Source: Plazaster borealis (lineage: Eukaryota; Echinodermata; Asteroidea; Forcipulatida; Labidiasteridae). From it: a DNA stretch of 64,000 nucleotides. The notes below the pieces were generated by a model. It saw nothing but the letters and a program-made list of their open reading frames with translations, was not told the origin of the DNA and did not search any database. The DNA lies in NCBI GenBank assembly GCA_021014325.1, contig CM037472.1, positions 31,582,234-31,646,233 of the forward strand. The letters are read 5' to 3'. Below are positions 24,617 through 35,604 of this stretch, piece after piece. The translations under genes and the position numbers were made by a program. How positions within the stretch are numbered: the stretch's first letter is position 1; each line of letters opens with the position of its first letter.

Positions 24617-27600
24617 GTATATACATATACATACTCTCTTTTTTCCGGAGGTGGGGGGGGGGCTATTTAATTTTTTGAACTATTCATTTGGGGTAAGGGG
24701 GGCAAGGATTCTGAGCATTGGGCTCCAGCTCCTGCCCGCCCCGCCCCGCCCCCCGTTATGCCACTGATAATGAGGATTTTGAGAAATAATTCCTCCCTGA
24801 AGATTTTCTCATCTTAAAAAAATCTAATCAACACCAGTTCCCTGTTGATTTTTCGTTTTCATTCTTTTAAATTTATTTTTTTAAACAGTAATAAAAAATA
24901 TTATTATTAGAACTCAACTTTGCGTTGGTATCCGTCAAATCTTAAATGCTCATGGTCGGTACAGAATGAGCAAAATAACAACATTCCAAAACAACACATC
25001 AATCACATCACTCAAATAATCCATATCTTAAACTGAAGCATTTTATAATCACAAGATAAACTACCAGTGCAAGGAGTCATGGGTGAAATGGCCGTATTAA
25101 GGACAAGATGGGTTTTGAAGAGCAACTTTGAAATCTGTGAAGCTATCATCTCTCTGTGCTCACTTCAAATATGCAACCATTGTGCAACCATTGTTCATAC
25201 AGCCCTTAAAGTGACAAGCTGTGCTACAAACATAACTCCCAATAAAGACGTTCTCTTTTGGTTGATCCGTTTAGACTTAGGCTGTTGTTATTAAATACAA
25301 CGCATTGCTGTAGACCATCAAATTTCATCCATAGTTTCTCAAGCATGAAAAGGACTCTCAGATATTGTGCGCATTTGAACTTGTTAAATTTTTAAATTAC
25401 AAATTGAAAATGCATTCAGGCTCTATTAAATTGGTGCAATCAAGTACATGATGTGGCAATGATGGAAAACGGTATTTGATAAGAAGTTAAAATGTCATCA
25501 TCACTCGACATGTAAAATCACTCAACTGAGTATTTGAAATCAGCAAGCAGTACGGTTTAATACAAAATAAAATGGCTCTCAGCAGCGCCTGTAACGCTGA
25601 CCTATTTGGATGCATTGTCAGACTGGGTTTTTTTTCTCGATATGAGCAATCTGTGGCACGAAGGCGTTGTACACGGCAGCAGAGTCCTCCCCACTCCTCA
25701 CAGCCACAGACTGCACATTATCTAGGGCTACATTGCTTTCGCTTGGCCTACTTCAGCCTGGTCTGCAGGTATGTAAATAACACCAGATGGACTTGCCCTG
25801 TCCCCCGTCACATGTCTGGCACTCAATTATTGCACAGAGGAGAGACCTATGGTTTAATAAGGCTAGTTGGATCGCTCCCTTATCCACGCTTCGTTGGACA
25901 TGTGTGTGTGACTGCCCCTGCGCTACGGAGTGCAGCCGCTAACGCAAGCCCCTGCAACCAAACGCCCCCCCCCCCTCCCTCCCAAACATATCTCCTGCCA
26001 CATCTACTGCACTGACCATTAAAGATGTGGTATTGATTATTTGAGGGACTGAGAGGACCGCCTTGGATATTACTAAAGCAGAAGATCTGGTCATGGGTAG
26101 GATCATGTTGTGAGATCTGACGATTTTGCCAGGCATCGGATATATAGCAATTGCATTGGGAGGACATATTGTGCTCTAATTAAAGGACTGTATCGTATTG
26201 TTCAGCATTGGGGGAATTAAAGACGTTATTGTGTGCAGTTGGCCTGAACTAAACATTATTGGATGAGTTGGCTAGAAATATTAATTCTTTACTCTCCTTT
26301 TCCCCGATTTTAAAAAGTATTTAAAGCTACTTTATAAGCAGTACTGCAAAGGATCATTTTAAACCATATTTTATGCACATTTTGTTGCACTAAATTCTTT
26401 AATAAGAACCTTAAAACATTTTTCTTTTAATATAATTTTTTGTTAAACCATCACTTTAATATTTCTGTCTGGTATGACATAATTCATCTTGTATTATATT
26501 CCCAACGGATTATCTGCCTACGGAAGAATTTCCTGTGAGAAAGGACAACCAGGTTCAATTGCATTTTCTGATCTGTTTTTGTTGTTGATTTTTTTTATTA
26601 ATGACAAACAGAGTAAAAAGATCAGTTCATAAATAATAGAAAGGCATTTTTGAACAAAAGTGTCCAGTTATTTGATGATATTTTTTATTATTCACTACAC
26701 ATTGGCTGATAAAACATGTTTACCATACATGTTTTCTTAGCTGTCAGTATGTTGCAGGATAATTGTTTTCCCCAAAAGATCTTTGATTTGAAATGAAGAA
26801 CGTTGTTATTGCTATTTCAAATGCAAAACAGTTCACAATGTTTCTATAAAAAAAAAAACACTCGCTACTACATGTAATTTTATGCAAGTGAGACTACTTA
26901 AAATCAGCTTCTTTTTTTCTTTTTCTTGACGTTATTCAAAGCATGTTAGACCGTTTTGTTAAGCAATATTACTTTTGCATAACATGGCATCGGCATAACC
27001 ACATTAGTATCCAACCCAACATCGTACCCCCCCCCCCCTTTAAGTAGAATGGTTTGCAATGTTGGTCAAGGGCACGAGCCAGCGTAGGTATGCCACAAAT
27101 GTCTCAATGAGATGCTCTTCTCATGTTCTGCACAGCCAGCAGTTGCTGTCACTATAATGTAGTCAGAGCTGTAGACGGAGGTAGGCAGTAACTATTCCAG
27201 TCAGACAATGACTAGTCCGATCTAGCCCATGGCCACAAGGCTTGGATATGATAATCCCTCCTCCCTGTAGCTCTCAGGCTCCCAGGGACCACACTCTCTC
27301 TGTGTTGGTCCAGTCAGCTGCATGACCTCTGTTGAGGACAAGGCCCCCTGTCATTCACACTGCTGCCCTTGTTGGTTTGCAATGTCAACAAAGACAGGTT
27401 ATGTAATCATGGTCAGGGTACTCACAGCTGTTGGGTAATTTATAAATGTCCAGCCAGCTTAGTAATGGTCATTTCAAGGACTACAAACCACATGAATAGG
27501 CAGTTTGACCTTAGCTCAGGACAAGTAGCTACAGCTTTTCCTTGCCTTGACATTGTCTGGTGTCTGGGTGAGTGGTATGTGATTAATAGCTGCCCATTAT

Positions 27601-27743
27601 GCAAGGTCTGTGGTGTTTACTGGGTTGAGACCACTCTAGACCAACTCGGTGGTACTTTGAAGTGAATTGTAAAGATTGCTGATATTAATGTCCAGGTCAG
27701 TGGACAAGGTACAGCATTGTTATTTGTGGCTCACTGCTTTGGG
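24617..27743. other. non-coding DNA 5' of BCL11 exon, possible regulatory sequence
   Basis: No coding exon could be supported. Two stretches are less AT-rich than the rest and free of the repeats catalogued here. One is 25570-26170, containing a good splice-donor string CTGCAG/GTATGT at about 25768 and a C-run at 25967-25977. The other is 27090-27680. Either could hold an untranslated exon or an enhancer of the BCL11 gene; this is inference only. The 147-codon frame at 25572-26015 is not recognised. Confidence 0.35.
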
Positions 27744-27990
27744 TTAAAGGTAGGTTCATAGATTGGTTTTGGTCAACATAATGCTGATTACAGGCAGAAT
27801 TGTAAACAAATAACAATAAAAGTCTCGCATGAAAGTTTCAGCTGAATACAGTGTCTACTTATATAGAAGTTGGTTTTGGTAAACATTTAAATGCTGTTTT
27901 ATACGCAGAATTGTAAAGAAATATACAATAAAAGACTGAAAGTTTCAGCTGAATACAGTGACTACAGAAACCGCCACAGTATTTTCACAA
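27744..27990 (+). repeat. partial TTAA MITE with internal tandem duplication
   Basis: TTAA (27744-27747) is followed by AGGTAGGTTCATAGATTGGT as in the element at 6605. The first about 100 bp is then repeated: GTTTCAGCTGAATACAGTG occurs at about 27835 and 27942, and GCAGAATTGTAAA twice. The right half and right TTAA are missing. Confidence 0.75.
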
Positions 27991-28073
27991 AACCCCTTAT
28001 TTAATTTTTTGTCAGGGAAACCTCAGAACCTGGCTCCGGAAGATGCTGTCTAAGTTTGGTAGATGAATGAAGG

Positions 28074-28345
28074 CTAAAAACCCCCAGCATCTTTTACTTC
28101 AGAGGGGATCGAATCCCACAGCCTGGAAAAACAATTAAAAAGAGAGTGATGAGCAGCATTTGTTCTCGCCCCTTTGTGTTGAATTTTCACTACAACCCTG
28201 GTGTCTGGGGTTAACATTTGGCAAATCAAACATGTTAAATAAGCATTTAACAACAAGTGAAATGGCAAGAAAATGGATCCTGTTATTTAACAATGTAAGG
28301 CCGATAATAATCTCTGGTACAGGTTTGGTAATGTTTGTTACCAAA
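28074..28345 (-). pseudogene. decayed LINE ORF2 C-terminus
   Basis: On the minus strand one frame reads NNRIHFLAISLVVKCLFN (28135-28344) and another continues TRVVVKIQHKGARTNAAHHS then LFNCFSRLWDSIPSEVKDAG (28074-28268). This order (R-I-x-F...K-C-L, then R-x-A, then LWxSxPSEV) is the usual C-terminal signature of CR1/L2-like reverse-transcriptase proteins. A frameshift separates the two parts. It is a dead fragment; the clade is inferred. Confidence 0.6.
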
Positions 28346-28550
28346 ACCGTATCAAACTTAATTGTGTAAACTACTTAAGCAGATTATCTAGTAAAAATTG
28401 TTCCAACTGCTTCAAGAGACTGCTTTGTTTGAAGTGTTGTCGTTTTGGCTAAAATAAATCAAAGCATTTATATAAAGTTCTCTCTGGAAATAAAGGGCCT
28501 CACAAAAGAAGGGCAAATTAAAAATAATAAACTTAATGGAGTGTCGTTGA

Positions 28551-28911
28551 CTAGCGGTTAAGAGCACCGGACTCAAGCTCTGGTGTTTCTGAGCAGAGTA
28601 TGGGTTCGAGTCCCCGTCATAGCACTTGTGTCTTTGAGCTAGATACTTTACATAAATTGCTTTGTTCTTTGGATTGGATATTAAGCTGTTGGTCCTGTGT
28701 ACTAGGATTAGTAGTGCACGTAAAAGAACCCAAAACACTTATCGTGGAACAGTAGGGGTTAACCCCGGTGTTTCTGGTTCACATAGCAAGCACCCTTGTT
28801 TACAGGTTTCCCCAGGCTTGCTAGCTACAATAATTAAGTTTACTTATGAGGCATCCTTGATCCTTGGTGTTATTAAGAGAAATATATGATAACAATAATA
28901 TAATAATAATC
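28551..28911 (+). mobile_element. tRNA-Leu-derived SINE, copy 2
   Basis: The head starts GTGTCGTTGACTAGCGGTTA, with GGACTCAAGCTCTGG (CAA in the anticodon position) and GGGTTCGAGTCCCCGTC as box B. The body carries AGTGCACGTAAAAGAACCC and GGGGTTAACCCCGGTGTTTC. The 3' end is AT-rich (AACAATAATATAATAATAAT). Confidence 0.85.
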
Positions 28912-29115
28912 AAAAGGTAAACAGTAATCAAACATGAGGAATCATGCAAGTTTTGAGTGTGCGCTTGAACACCAGGATAGAGACCACTACTCTGGTGTCA
29001 CACGGCAGCTGGTTCCAAAGTGTAGGGTAGGCAATGAAGAAAGAGTTATCTCCAGCTCTCTGTTATGGCATGAAAAACAGCTAAACGAGTCTCCTAGGAT
29101 CTTGTAGGACAATCT

Positions 29116-29563
29116 GGGCCGAATTTCATGGCACTGCCAACCACAGAATGCTGTCCTTTCTGGGGTTCATTAAAGGGAGGGTATACCTTTGGTAATTACT
29201 CCAAAAATTAATGACCTTACTTGGTAGGAAGCACTGCAGCTGTTGCTAATGTATAACATTTTTAGAAACAATTCCCCTCAAAGGAATGCGGTTTTAGAGA
29301 GAGAGATTCAAAAACATTTCAATTTGAGAGACGTTTCTCAGATTGTGTATTCTAATTACGGATTATTCTTCCTGCGTGGACATTACCACTCCAGATTTTG
29401 GGCAATATCTCAAAATCGCTATCACCTTTGAAATTAAATTTTATATAGGATTAAAACAATCAAAATGTTCCAAACACCAAAGGTATACTTTGCCTTTAAA
29501 GTATGTCTGTCTACGGGCTGTAAGCCTAAAATTCTGCGGTAAGCAGCGCCATGACATTGGGCC
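29116..29563. repeat. GGGCC-ended MITE split by a TTAA element
   Basis: The left part GGGCCGAATTTCATGGCACT (29116) and the right part AGCGCCATGACATTGGGCC (ending 29563) are the two ends of one element. They are separated by the complete TTAA MITE at 29170-29499. Without the insert the element would be of the same size class as the copy at 54686-54787. Confidence 0.75.
29170..29499. repeat. TTAA-flanked MITE, nested insertion
   Basis: TTAA (29170-29173), then AGGGAGGGTATACCTTTGGT. The right end is ACCAAAGGTATACTTTGCCT before TTAA (29496-29499). It is about 322 bp with intact ends and lies inside another element. Confidence 0.85.
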
Positions 29564-29950
29564 TGGTATTGTATAATGATGAGGTTTTTCTGTGAGGTAC
29601 TTATATAGGAGTTTGACCATGAATACAATAGACTTTCTTCCGATTCTCTCTCTCGCTCCTCTCTGACTGACAGCCAGCAGAGAAAGTGAATGAATATCTA
29701 GCCTGAATTAACATGAAGAAATAGCTCAATTTGATAAACTTACTAATGAATAGACTATGTGCATTTACTTATCAAGAAACATGGTCTGGTACTTTCACAG
29801 GTCGGTTTTATATGTATCGTGATTCAAACAGAGGAACTGGTTATTGAAGTTTATTCGAGCACTGTCAGTCTTTCACCTGATCTGGAGTTTATCCTTTGGT
29901 CTTCTAATCATTCTAACCTGACACAATCTCACAATCTTCTTGTCAAACAG

Positions 29951-30352
29951 ATGAAGACGAGGCTCATGGAATCCTGGAAGGGGACGAGGCGCCACCCCAT
30001 GACCTCATTAAATGTGGCGAGTGCAATGTGGACTTTGCCCTGGCCGATATAGTCAAGTTTATTGAACACAAACGCAAATGCTACCCACGAACCGATCACA
30101 TACAACAGGTGGCACCTTCGGAAGAGGGGGAAGATGGGGAGGATGCGACACTCGGCAAGACGGACACAGACGAGGTCAGAGAAAGCACGGAGACCGTGGA
30201 GAACGACAAGGAGGAGGTCACTATCATGGATGTGGTAGTGAGGTCAGAAAAGCCAAAGATAATCACACCCATCAAAAGGATATCATCAACATCATCAATG
30301 CAGAGAGATCTAATCTCACCTAGAGTCAAGCAAACACAAACACAAACTTCAG
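29951..30352 (+). CDS. BCL11: BCL11-family transcription factor, internal exon with CCHC finger
   Basis: This exon encodes the N-terminal zinc finger of a BCL11A/BCL11B (CTIP) protein. In that family the finger drives self-association of the DNA-binding repressor in the nucleus. The acceptor CTTGTCAAACAG ends at 29950. The frame opens in phase 1 and reads EDEAHGILEGDEAPPHDLIK, then the C-X2-C-X14-H-X3-C finger at 30013-30081 with the family signature FIEHKRK. A Glu/Asp-rich stretch and a Ser/Thr/Gln-rich tail follow. Two in-frame phase-1 donors are possible: TTCAG/GTTGGT (exon end 30352) and AACAG/GTATAC (exon end 30373, seven residues longer). Both join correctly to the exon at 43558. The first coding exon, which should carry the N-terminal NuRD-binding motif, was not found. 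A TTAA MITE starts just past the donor. Confidence 0.88.
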
Positions 30353-30380
30353 GTTGGTATTTACTTCCAACAGGTATACT

Positions 30381-30862
30381 TTAAAGAGGGGCTCCAATTG
30401 GTCAAATTCAAGTTTGTGATCCACTCATTTGCCAGTAGATTATGAAAATGGGAAAAATATTACAAGTCTCTTGAAAATGGTGTAAAATGTCACTATGTTT
30501 GATACCCTTCAAGAGCAATTTTTGTCCAAACCAAAAACTTTCAAATACATCACATTTCGAATAAAGTGGTCTGTACAACTTTGTGCAGAGAATTTTCAGT
30601 TCATTCCTGAATTCTGATGATATTCAATCAAAACTGCACTGCATTGAATTTGAGCTGATGATGCACAGAAAATCTTCCTTGGCAAGTACAGAACCATTTG
30701 TTTTTGCGGTCCGATGGCGTCATGTAAAGAGTATCAAATAAAATGAAATTTCACACCATTTTATCGGAACTTGTAACCTTTTTTCCCACTTCCATGAGGA
30801 CTCTATCTATTGGAAAATGAGTGCATCACAAAACTTAATTTGACATTGGAGACCCTCTTTAA
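30381..30862. repeat. TTAA MITE, AGAGGGGCTCC sub-type, beside BCL11 donor
   Basis: TTAA (30381-30384), AGAGGGGCTCCAATTGGTCA at the left, and ACATTGGAGACCCTCT before TTAA (30859-30862) at the right. The terminal inverted repeats extend for roughly 100 bp (for example TTGTGATCCACTCATTTGCC against ATGAGTGCATCACAA). It is about 474 bp with no ORF. It lies 7 or 28 nt after the two possible exon donors. Confidence 0.85.
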
Positions 30863-30970
30863 TTGTGTCTAACTCCCCCGCCCCCCTTCATTCCACCTCC
30901 CTAATTAACAGGTTGCCAGCCTTGAATAAGTTGGGGGCAATAAGCCATTTGTGCGCCATTTTAGTCATGA

Positions 30971-31211
30971 ATGATGTCTGGTACAATGTCTTGTTTGGTC
31001 ACAAGTGAATGCTAAATTTATTCCCCACGTTGCTATGTCACATGGTTCGCGGCAAGATTTTTGTATAGCAACCTCTAGATCAACAAAGACTAGTCCTTGT
31101 GCCACACATTTCATTGAGAAATGTGACGGGGGTGTTTGCCATCTCTTAAGTACATGTAACCAATCGGAGCATTCACTTGTAACCAAACAAGGCATGGCAC
31201 CAGACATTCAA
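30971..31211. repeat. inverted-repeat element, about 240 bp
   Basis: Left ATGATGTCTGGTACAATGTC and TTGTTTGGTCACAAGTGAAT are mirrored at the right by ATTCACTTGTAACCAAACAA and ATGGCACCAGACATT. The terminal repeats are about 43 bp at roughly 85-90% identity by eye. It is MITE-like; no second copy was noticed in the window. Confidence 0.8.
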
Positions 31212-31801
31212 ATCTAATACACAAATTATCAGCCTCGCTGCCGTGGGCAGCGCGCCGTAACGTTACCTCTCGTCACTAACTCCTGGAAGGGAAGCACTGA
31301 AAATCAACGCTGATTGGCTTACCAAAAGTTACTGCTTTGTGCACACGCTTGTTAAAAACATACGAGGGCTTAGTGTGTGCGTGTAAAAATGCACGAATTT
31401 TGATGCAATATGAATCAAGTTTTTACCTGGTCACCCTAAACCGCAAACAGTTAGACGTGTCACAAGATCAAAATAGGACGAGAGGGGACCAGTTGCTCTA
31501 TGACTTGATTCGTATTTTGACATTGTGCTCTGCGTTAGTCTCTAACACAGAACGGTTCAACCACAGGACTAGTTAAAATATCCAATATATTTGGATATTT
31601 CAAAGTCACACTTCCAGGGGTTATGATTGAGCAAGGCATTCTGGGAAGAAGAAAAAATGGCGCAGCGAGATCGAACACCACTGGGAACAAGTCTGCTTTT
31701 AAACAACTTTGCTTCGTTTGGACAAAAGGGCCGGGACAATTATTTTGGGAACGAAGCTGCGAAGCCTCCAATAATTATCCATATTGGACTCCAATTGTGG
31801 C

Positions 31802-32040
31802 GTGTCGTGGCCGAGCAGTGAAGAGCAAAGGACTCAAGCTCTGATGTTTCTGATCAGCAGAGGTTCGAGTCCTGGTCTTGACACTTGTGTCCTTGAGCAA
31901 GATGCTTTTAATACCATCATTGCTTTAATGGGACATTAAGCCGATGGCTTTATGAGATTTGGGCCAGGCCAGCTCATCACCAATGCTGAGGCAAATTCTT
32001 AAACATGTTGGTGTTGTAAAATTGTTGTGAGTAGTTTCCT
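31802..32040 (+). mobile_element. tRNA-Leu-derived SINE, copy 3
   Basis: It starts GTGTCGTGGCCGAGCAGTGA, with GGACTCAAGCTCTGATG and AGGTTCGAGTCCTGGTC. The body has CCTTGAGCAAGATGCTTTTA and GGGACATTAAGCCGATGGC. It differs from copies 2 and 6 in the 3' half, so it is a subfamily or a truncated copy. Confidence 0.8.
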
Positions 32041-32490
32041 GGTGAATGCTGTCGATCTGAGTCTCCTTCTTGACATCTTGCTTCTTTTAAGCCTAAGTCA
32101 TCGTTTTTCTCTCGTTTTCTTTTTTTAAAGAGTGCCTCAGACTTCTTGCCAATGGCTCGGACTCTACCATCAATACACAGATTTCAATTCTTGCTTATGC
32201 TTGTCGAATCGGCCTTGGCATGTTGTCAAGCTTGTGGCTTGACTTGTGAAGCTTGCGGGCTTGTCATGATTCATTTAAAGCACTTGATGGTTATGTTTCA
32301 TGAAACAAAACATACTTCATGTTGGGTCTCAAATATGACCACAAAAACCTCAAGGAGTGACAAAGCACTGATTTATGGGCAAATCTCATTACATTTACCA
32401 ATGTTCTGTTAAATGCAATGCACTTTGGTGTTTTTTTTCTGTCATTTCTGTTGAGGTAGGGGTTTCCAACAAGTGGCACCAGATTGGAAT

Positions 32491-32848
32491 TTAAAGGCAC
32501 TGTACACATTTGGTAATTACTCAAAATATATATTAGGTAACAAGCAACGGAGTGCTGTTGATAGTATAAAACATTGTGAAAAACGACTCTCTCCGAAGTA
32601 ATGTAGTTTTTGAGAAAGAGGTTATTTCTCACTAAAATAATAACAACTTCTTGCAAGAAGTTTTTATTCCTAACTGAAAGCACACAAATTTGTACAACAA
32701 GGGTGTTTTTTCTTTCATCATTTTCTTGCAACTTCGATGACCAATTGAGCCCAAATTTTCACAGGCTTGTTATTTTATGCATATGTTGGGATACACCAAA
32801 TGAGAACACTGGTCTTTGACAATTACCAAACGTGTACGATGCCTTTAA
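32491..32848. repeat. TTAA MITE, AGGCACTG sub-type, complete
   Basis: TTAA (32491-32494), AGGCACTGTACACATTTGGT at the left, ACCAAACGTGTACGATGCCT before TTAA (32845-32848) at the right. The centre is an 18-nt perfect palindrome, AACTTCTTGCAAGAAGTT (32645-32662). It is about 350 bp with no coding frame of its own. Confidence 0.9.
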
Positions 32849-34784
32849 GAGTGAAACCTTTTTGTATCCCATGATCTTGGCCTTGGTACTCCTTCAAAAG
32901 GTTCCCATAGAATCTAAAATTTGAAAATCCAGGCCTTATAAATTCTTAAAGCTATTCAATATACGTATGCTGTGTTTAAACATCTTTTTACAACCTCACC
33001 ACATTTGTTTTCCTTCAAAATGTAAGACTAATATATATACCTTATGAGCATAAATATGTACCAGTGGTTATTGAAGAAAAACAAACTATGAAACTGATGA
33101 AAATCTACCAAAACAGTGGTTTGTCTTCCTTGTGCTCTTTGTAGGAGGTGGGGGTACCAGAGCTGCCAACTCTACCTGATTCTGCAGAAGGTTCCCTGAA
33201 AATAAACCAATCTTTCCATGTTCTAATGAACAAATTTGACAATATCCTGGATCGTGGAAACTTTTCCCCTATTATGTTGAGTGTAATTGTAAATATCTAC
33301 CCGATTGTTGTACAAAATCTTCCTGATTGCAAGATGCAAATGTTGGCAGCTCTGAATGCAAGTGATCAATGAATTTACATCCAACCATTATTTTGTCATA
33401 TTTTGTTTGGGGGAGGGGGATGGGGGAGGGGTTTGCGGTCAGGATTGAGGGAATAATTGTAGTACCGATCTTGCAATCATGCTTGTCATTGTCTTGTCGA
33501 GACCCTGTTGATATTTTTATCAAGTATACCCATAATGACTGATGGGATATGATGCATCATAAAATAATCTGCTATTTTGCCGATTCTCACTTATTACAGG
33601 ACTGTTTACAATTACAGAAACATTGTTAATCTTGTTGTCTTTCAGGTATCAACTACACACACCTGGGGACGTTCGGTTGCATAGATATTTTTTACATCAA
33701 AGTCAATTTTGACTGAAGACTGCAGATGTTTTCCGTGTGCACCTTCCCCTTTAAAAAGTCTCTAGAATTGTCACAAAGGTTCACTGTTTGCAAGAGACAC
33801 TTGTGTACTTCATTTAAATTATGCAAGCGTCGCTACTTTTCATCTCTTGCTAACCCCTGAGTCTGAAGCAGCAGCATTATTTCCACGAATGGACACATGA
33901 GTTCATAACAGAGCGATGGTACAGTAGTAGTACATGAAACCATATTGCTATGTTGTCTGTGGACAACGATGCGTGAAATGTATCGATTCAGTGCCTTGTC
34001 CATTCTGTCTGGCTCCAAGATGAAGGTCTTAGTTGCCATGGCGATAGTAACAACCTAGATCCCACTCAAGTGCAATTACGCAAGGGTTGCCATAGCATTT
34101 TAAGTCGTTTTGTCTTCTTCTTCTTCTTCTTCTTTTTTTAGTAGATTTCTTATGAATGTGGAGTCGTTGCTTTATCTTCTTTGCCACAGACGAAAAGAGA
34201 AATTTAGGATTTGGAAGTAGTAGATTCGACAAAAAGTATAAAGCTCTTTGATTTGGCAATTAAATCTGATCAGAAATGACATGAACATGTATCTGACATC
34301 ACAGATGCGTCCAAAAGGAAAGGGGTGTTTGGGGGTTTTTCTTCAATTAATGCCCAACATTTTTTTAACAACAACGAAACTGTTTAGTCAGGGATTTTGT
34401 GCACATTTGAACCAGGCTGATTTTGATCGCCAAAAGCGAAAAAACATAGCTATCACCATCAGCCTTTTGTGTGGTGTCCAACATCGACAGTGTTTCAGAT
34501 GGAAATCTTTCTCTGGAGGATTGGTACTAATTGTGAACTTTATAATGAGTGAGCTTTCTGGTTGATACTACTAGGTTTTTATAAATACATCGTATTAATG
34601 CTTGTTTTGTTTTGTTTTAAATTACCAAGCCATACCTTACCTTTGAAGAGGGTACACATTCAATTTTGGCTGATCAGAGACTGAATGGTATATTTGTCTT
34701 GTGGTTATCGGCTTAATCAGTACAGAGAATGAAACTATGTAACGGCAAATTTTTAAGTTTTTTTTTCACCAAAACAAGTCAGAG
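32849..34784. other. BCL11 intron, no confident gene
   Basis: This is intronic if the BCL11 model holds. A 74-codon frame (33148-33372) follows a good acceptor-like string (pyrimidine tract, then TTTGTAG at about 33139-33145), but it ends without a donor and the protein is not recognised. A (CTT)n run lies at 34116-34134 and a G-rich stretch at 33409-33434. Confidence 0.45.
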
Positions 34785-34939
34785 ATGTCAAAGTTTACTA
34801 GAGCAGTTGGTTGTCAATGTGTCCAAATTCAAAAGGCAGAACAAAGATTAACTGTGGCTATTCCTTGGTTTTCGTATAAAACAAACACGCGTGTTGGTGA
34901 ATGCCTAAGAATGTTCACCAATTTACCCCCAGCCCTCAG

Positions 34940-35219
34940 CCTTTTTTGGACAGACAGACTGTGCAAGTCTCGCGCAAATTTGTTACCTCTGCAAATTCAA
35001 AAATCTAGTTCCTTAAGTACTTTTAAATCTCAGCTTGAAACGCATTTGATGTCTCAGGCCTTTTTCTCGCTCATTGTAATTGCTTCATCATTGTCTTTTT
35101 CCATATATGTATTTGTAAGTTGTTGTAAGTTATTGTATTGTATTCTTGTAGGCGCCTCGGGCACTCTATGGGTGGAAATGTGCGCGTTATAAGTTTTGCT
35201 ATTATTATTATTATTATCA
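34940..35219 (+). pseudogene. decayed LINE ORF2 C-terminus with 3' end
   Basis: The frame from about 34975 reads LLPLQIQKSSSLSTFKSQLE then THLMSQAF. This is the typical C-terminus of CR1/L2-like reverse-transcriptase proteins (usually NSLPxxIRxSxSLSxFKxxLKTHLF). It is followed by GCGCCTCGGGCACTC and GTGCGCGTTATAAGTTTTGC and an ATT repeat, a classic retroposon 3' end. Upstream coding sequence is missing. A short tail-only relative (GGATATGTGCGCATTACAAG plus ATT units) lies at about 38792-38835. Confidence 0.65.
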
Positions 35220-35427
35220 AAAATGAGAAAACAACTGGAACGAAGACTAGATTTTTCTGTGGAATCAAATCGTCTCCTGAAATTCTATTTATACAAAACT
35301 CTTGTAAACAAAAATACCCTAGCAATTTGTTATAATATACAATTTCAAATTTTATATCATACAAATAATTTTTTTAAATTGACATTGAAACAAAACTAAA
35401 ACTTGGGACGAGGATGCTTATGTTTTG

Positions 35428-35604
35428 CAGGCATGATATTCTTCCTACTTTAATCTGATTTCCGATTTGTTTGCCTTTATGAAAATTCAGCAAAATTGTT
35501 ATCAAATAGCCTGAAAAGAATATTAAAACCTATACCATATGTAAAAGTATAGGTCGGCCCTTGTACTCAATATTTTCCCACTTGTTTCCGAGGGCCAAAT
35601 ATCA
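35428..35604. repeat. inverted-repeat element, CAGGCATGATATTC family, copy 3
   Basis: It begins CAGGCATGATATTCTTCCTA, carries TCAAATAGCCTGAAAA, and ends near GGGCCAAATATCATTG, a degenerate inverse of the start. The other copies are at 2320 and 21767. Confidence 0.65.

Noticed and set aside
25572..26015. 147-codon open frame, plus strand, considered as BCL11 exon 1
   Set aside because: It lacks the family N-terminus, and at the donor near 25768 the frame needed for phase 1 contains a stop upstream. It could at best be untranslated.
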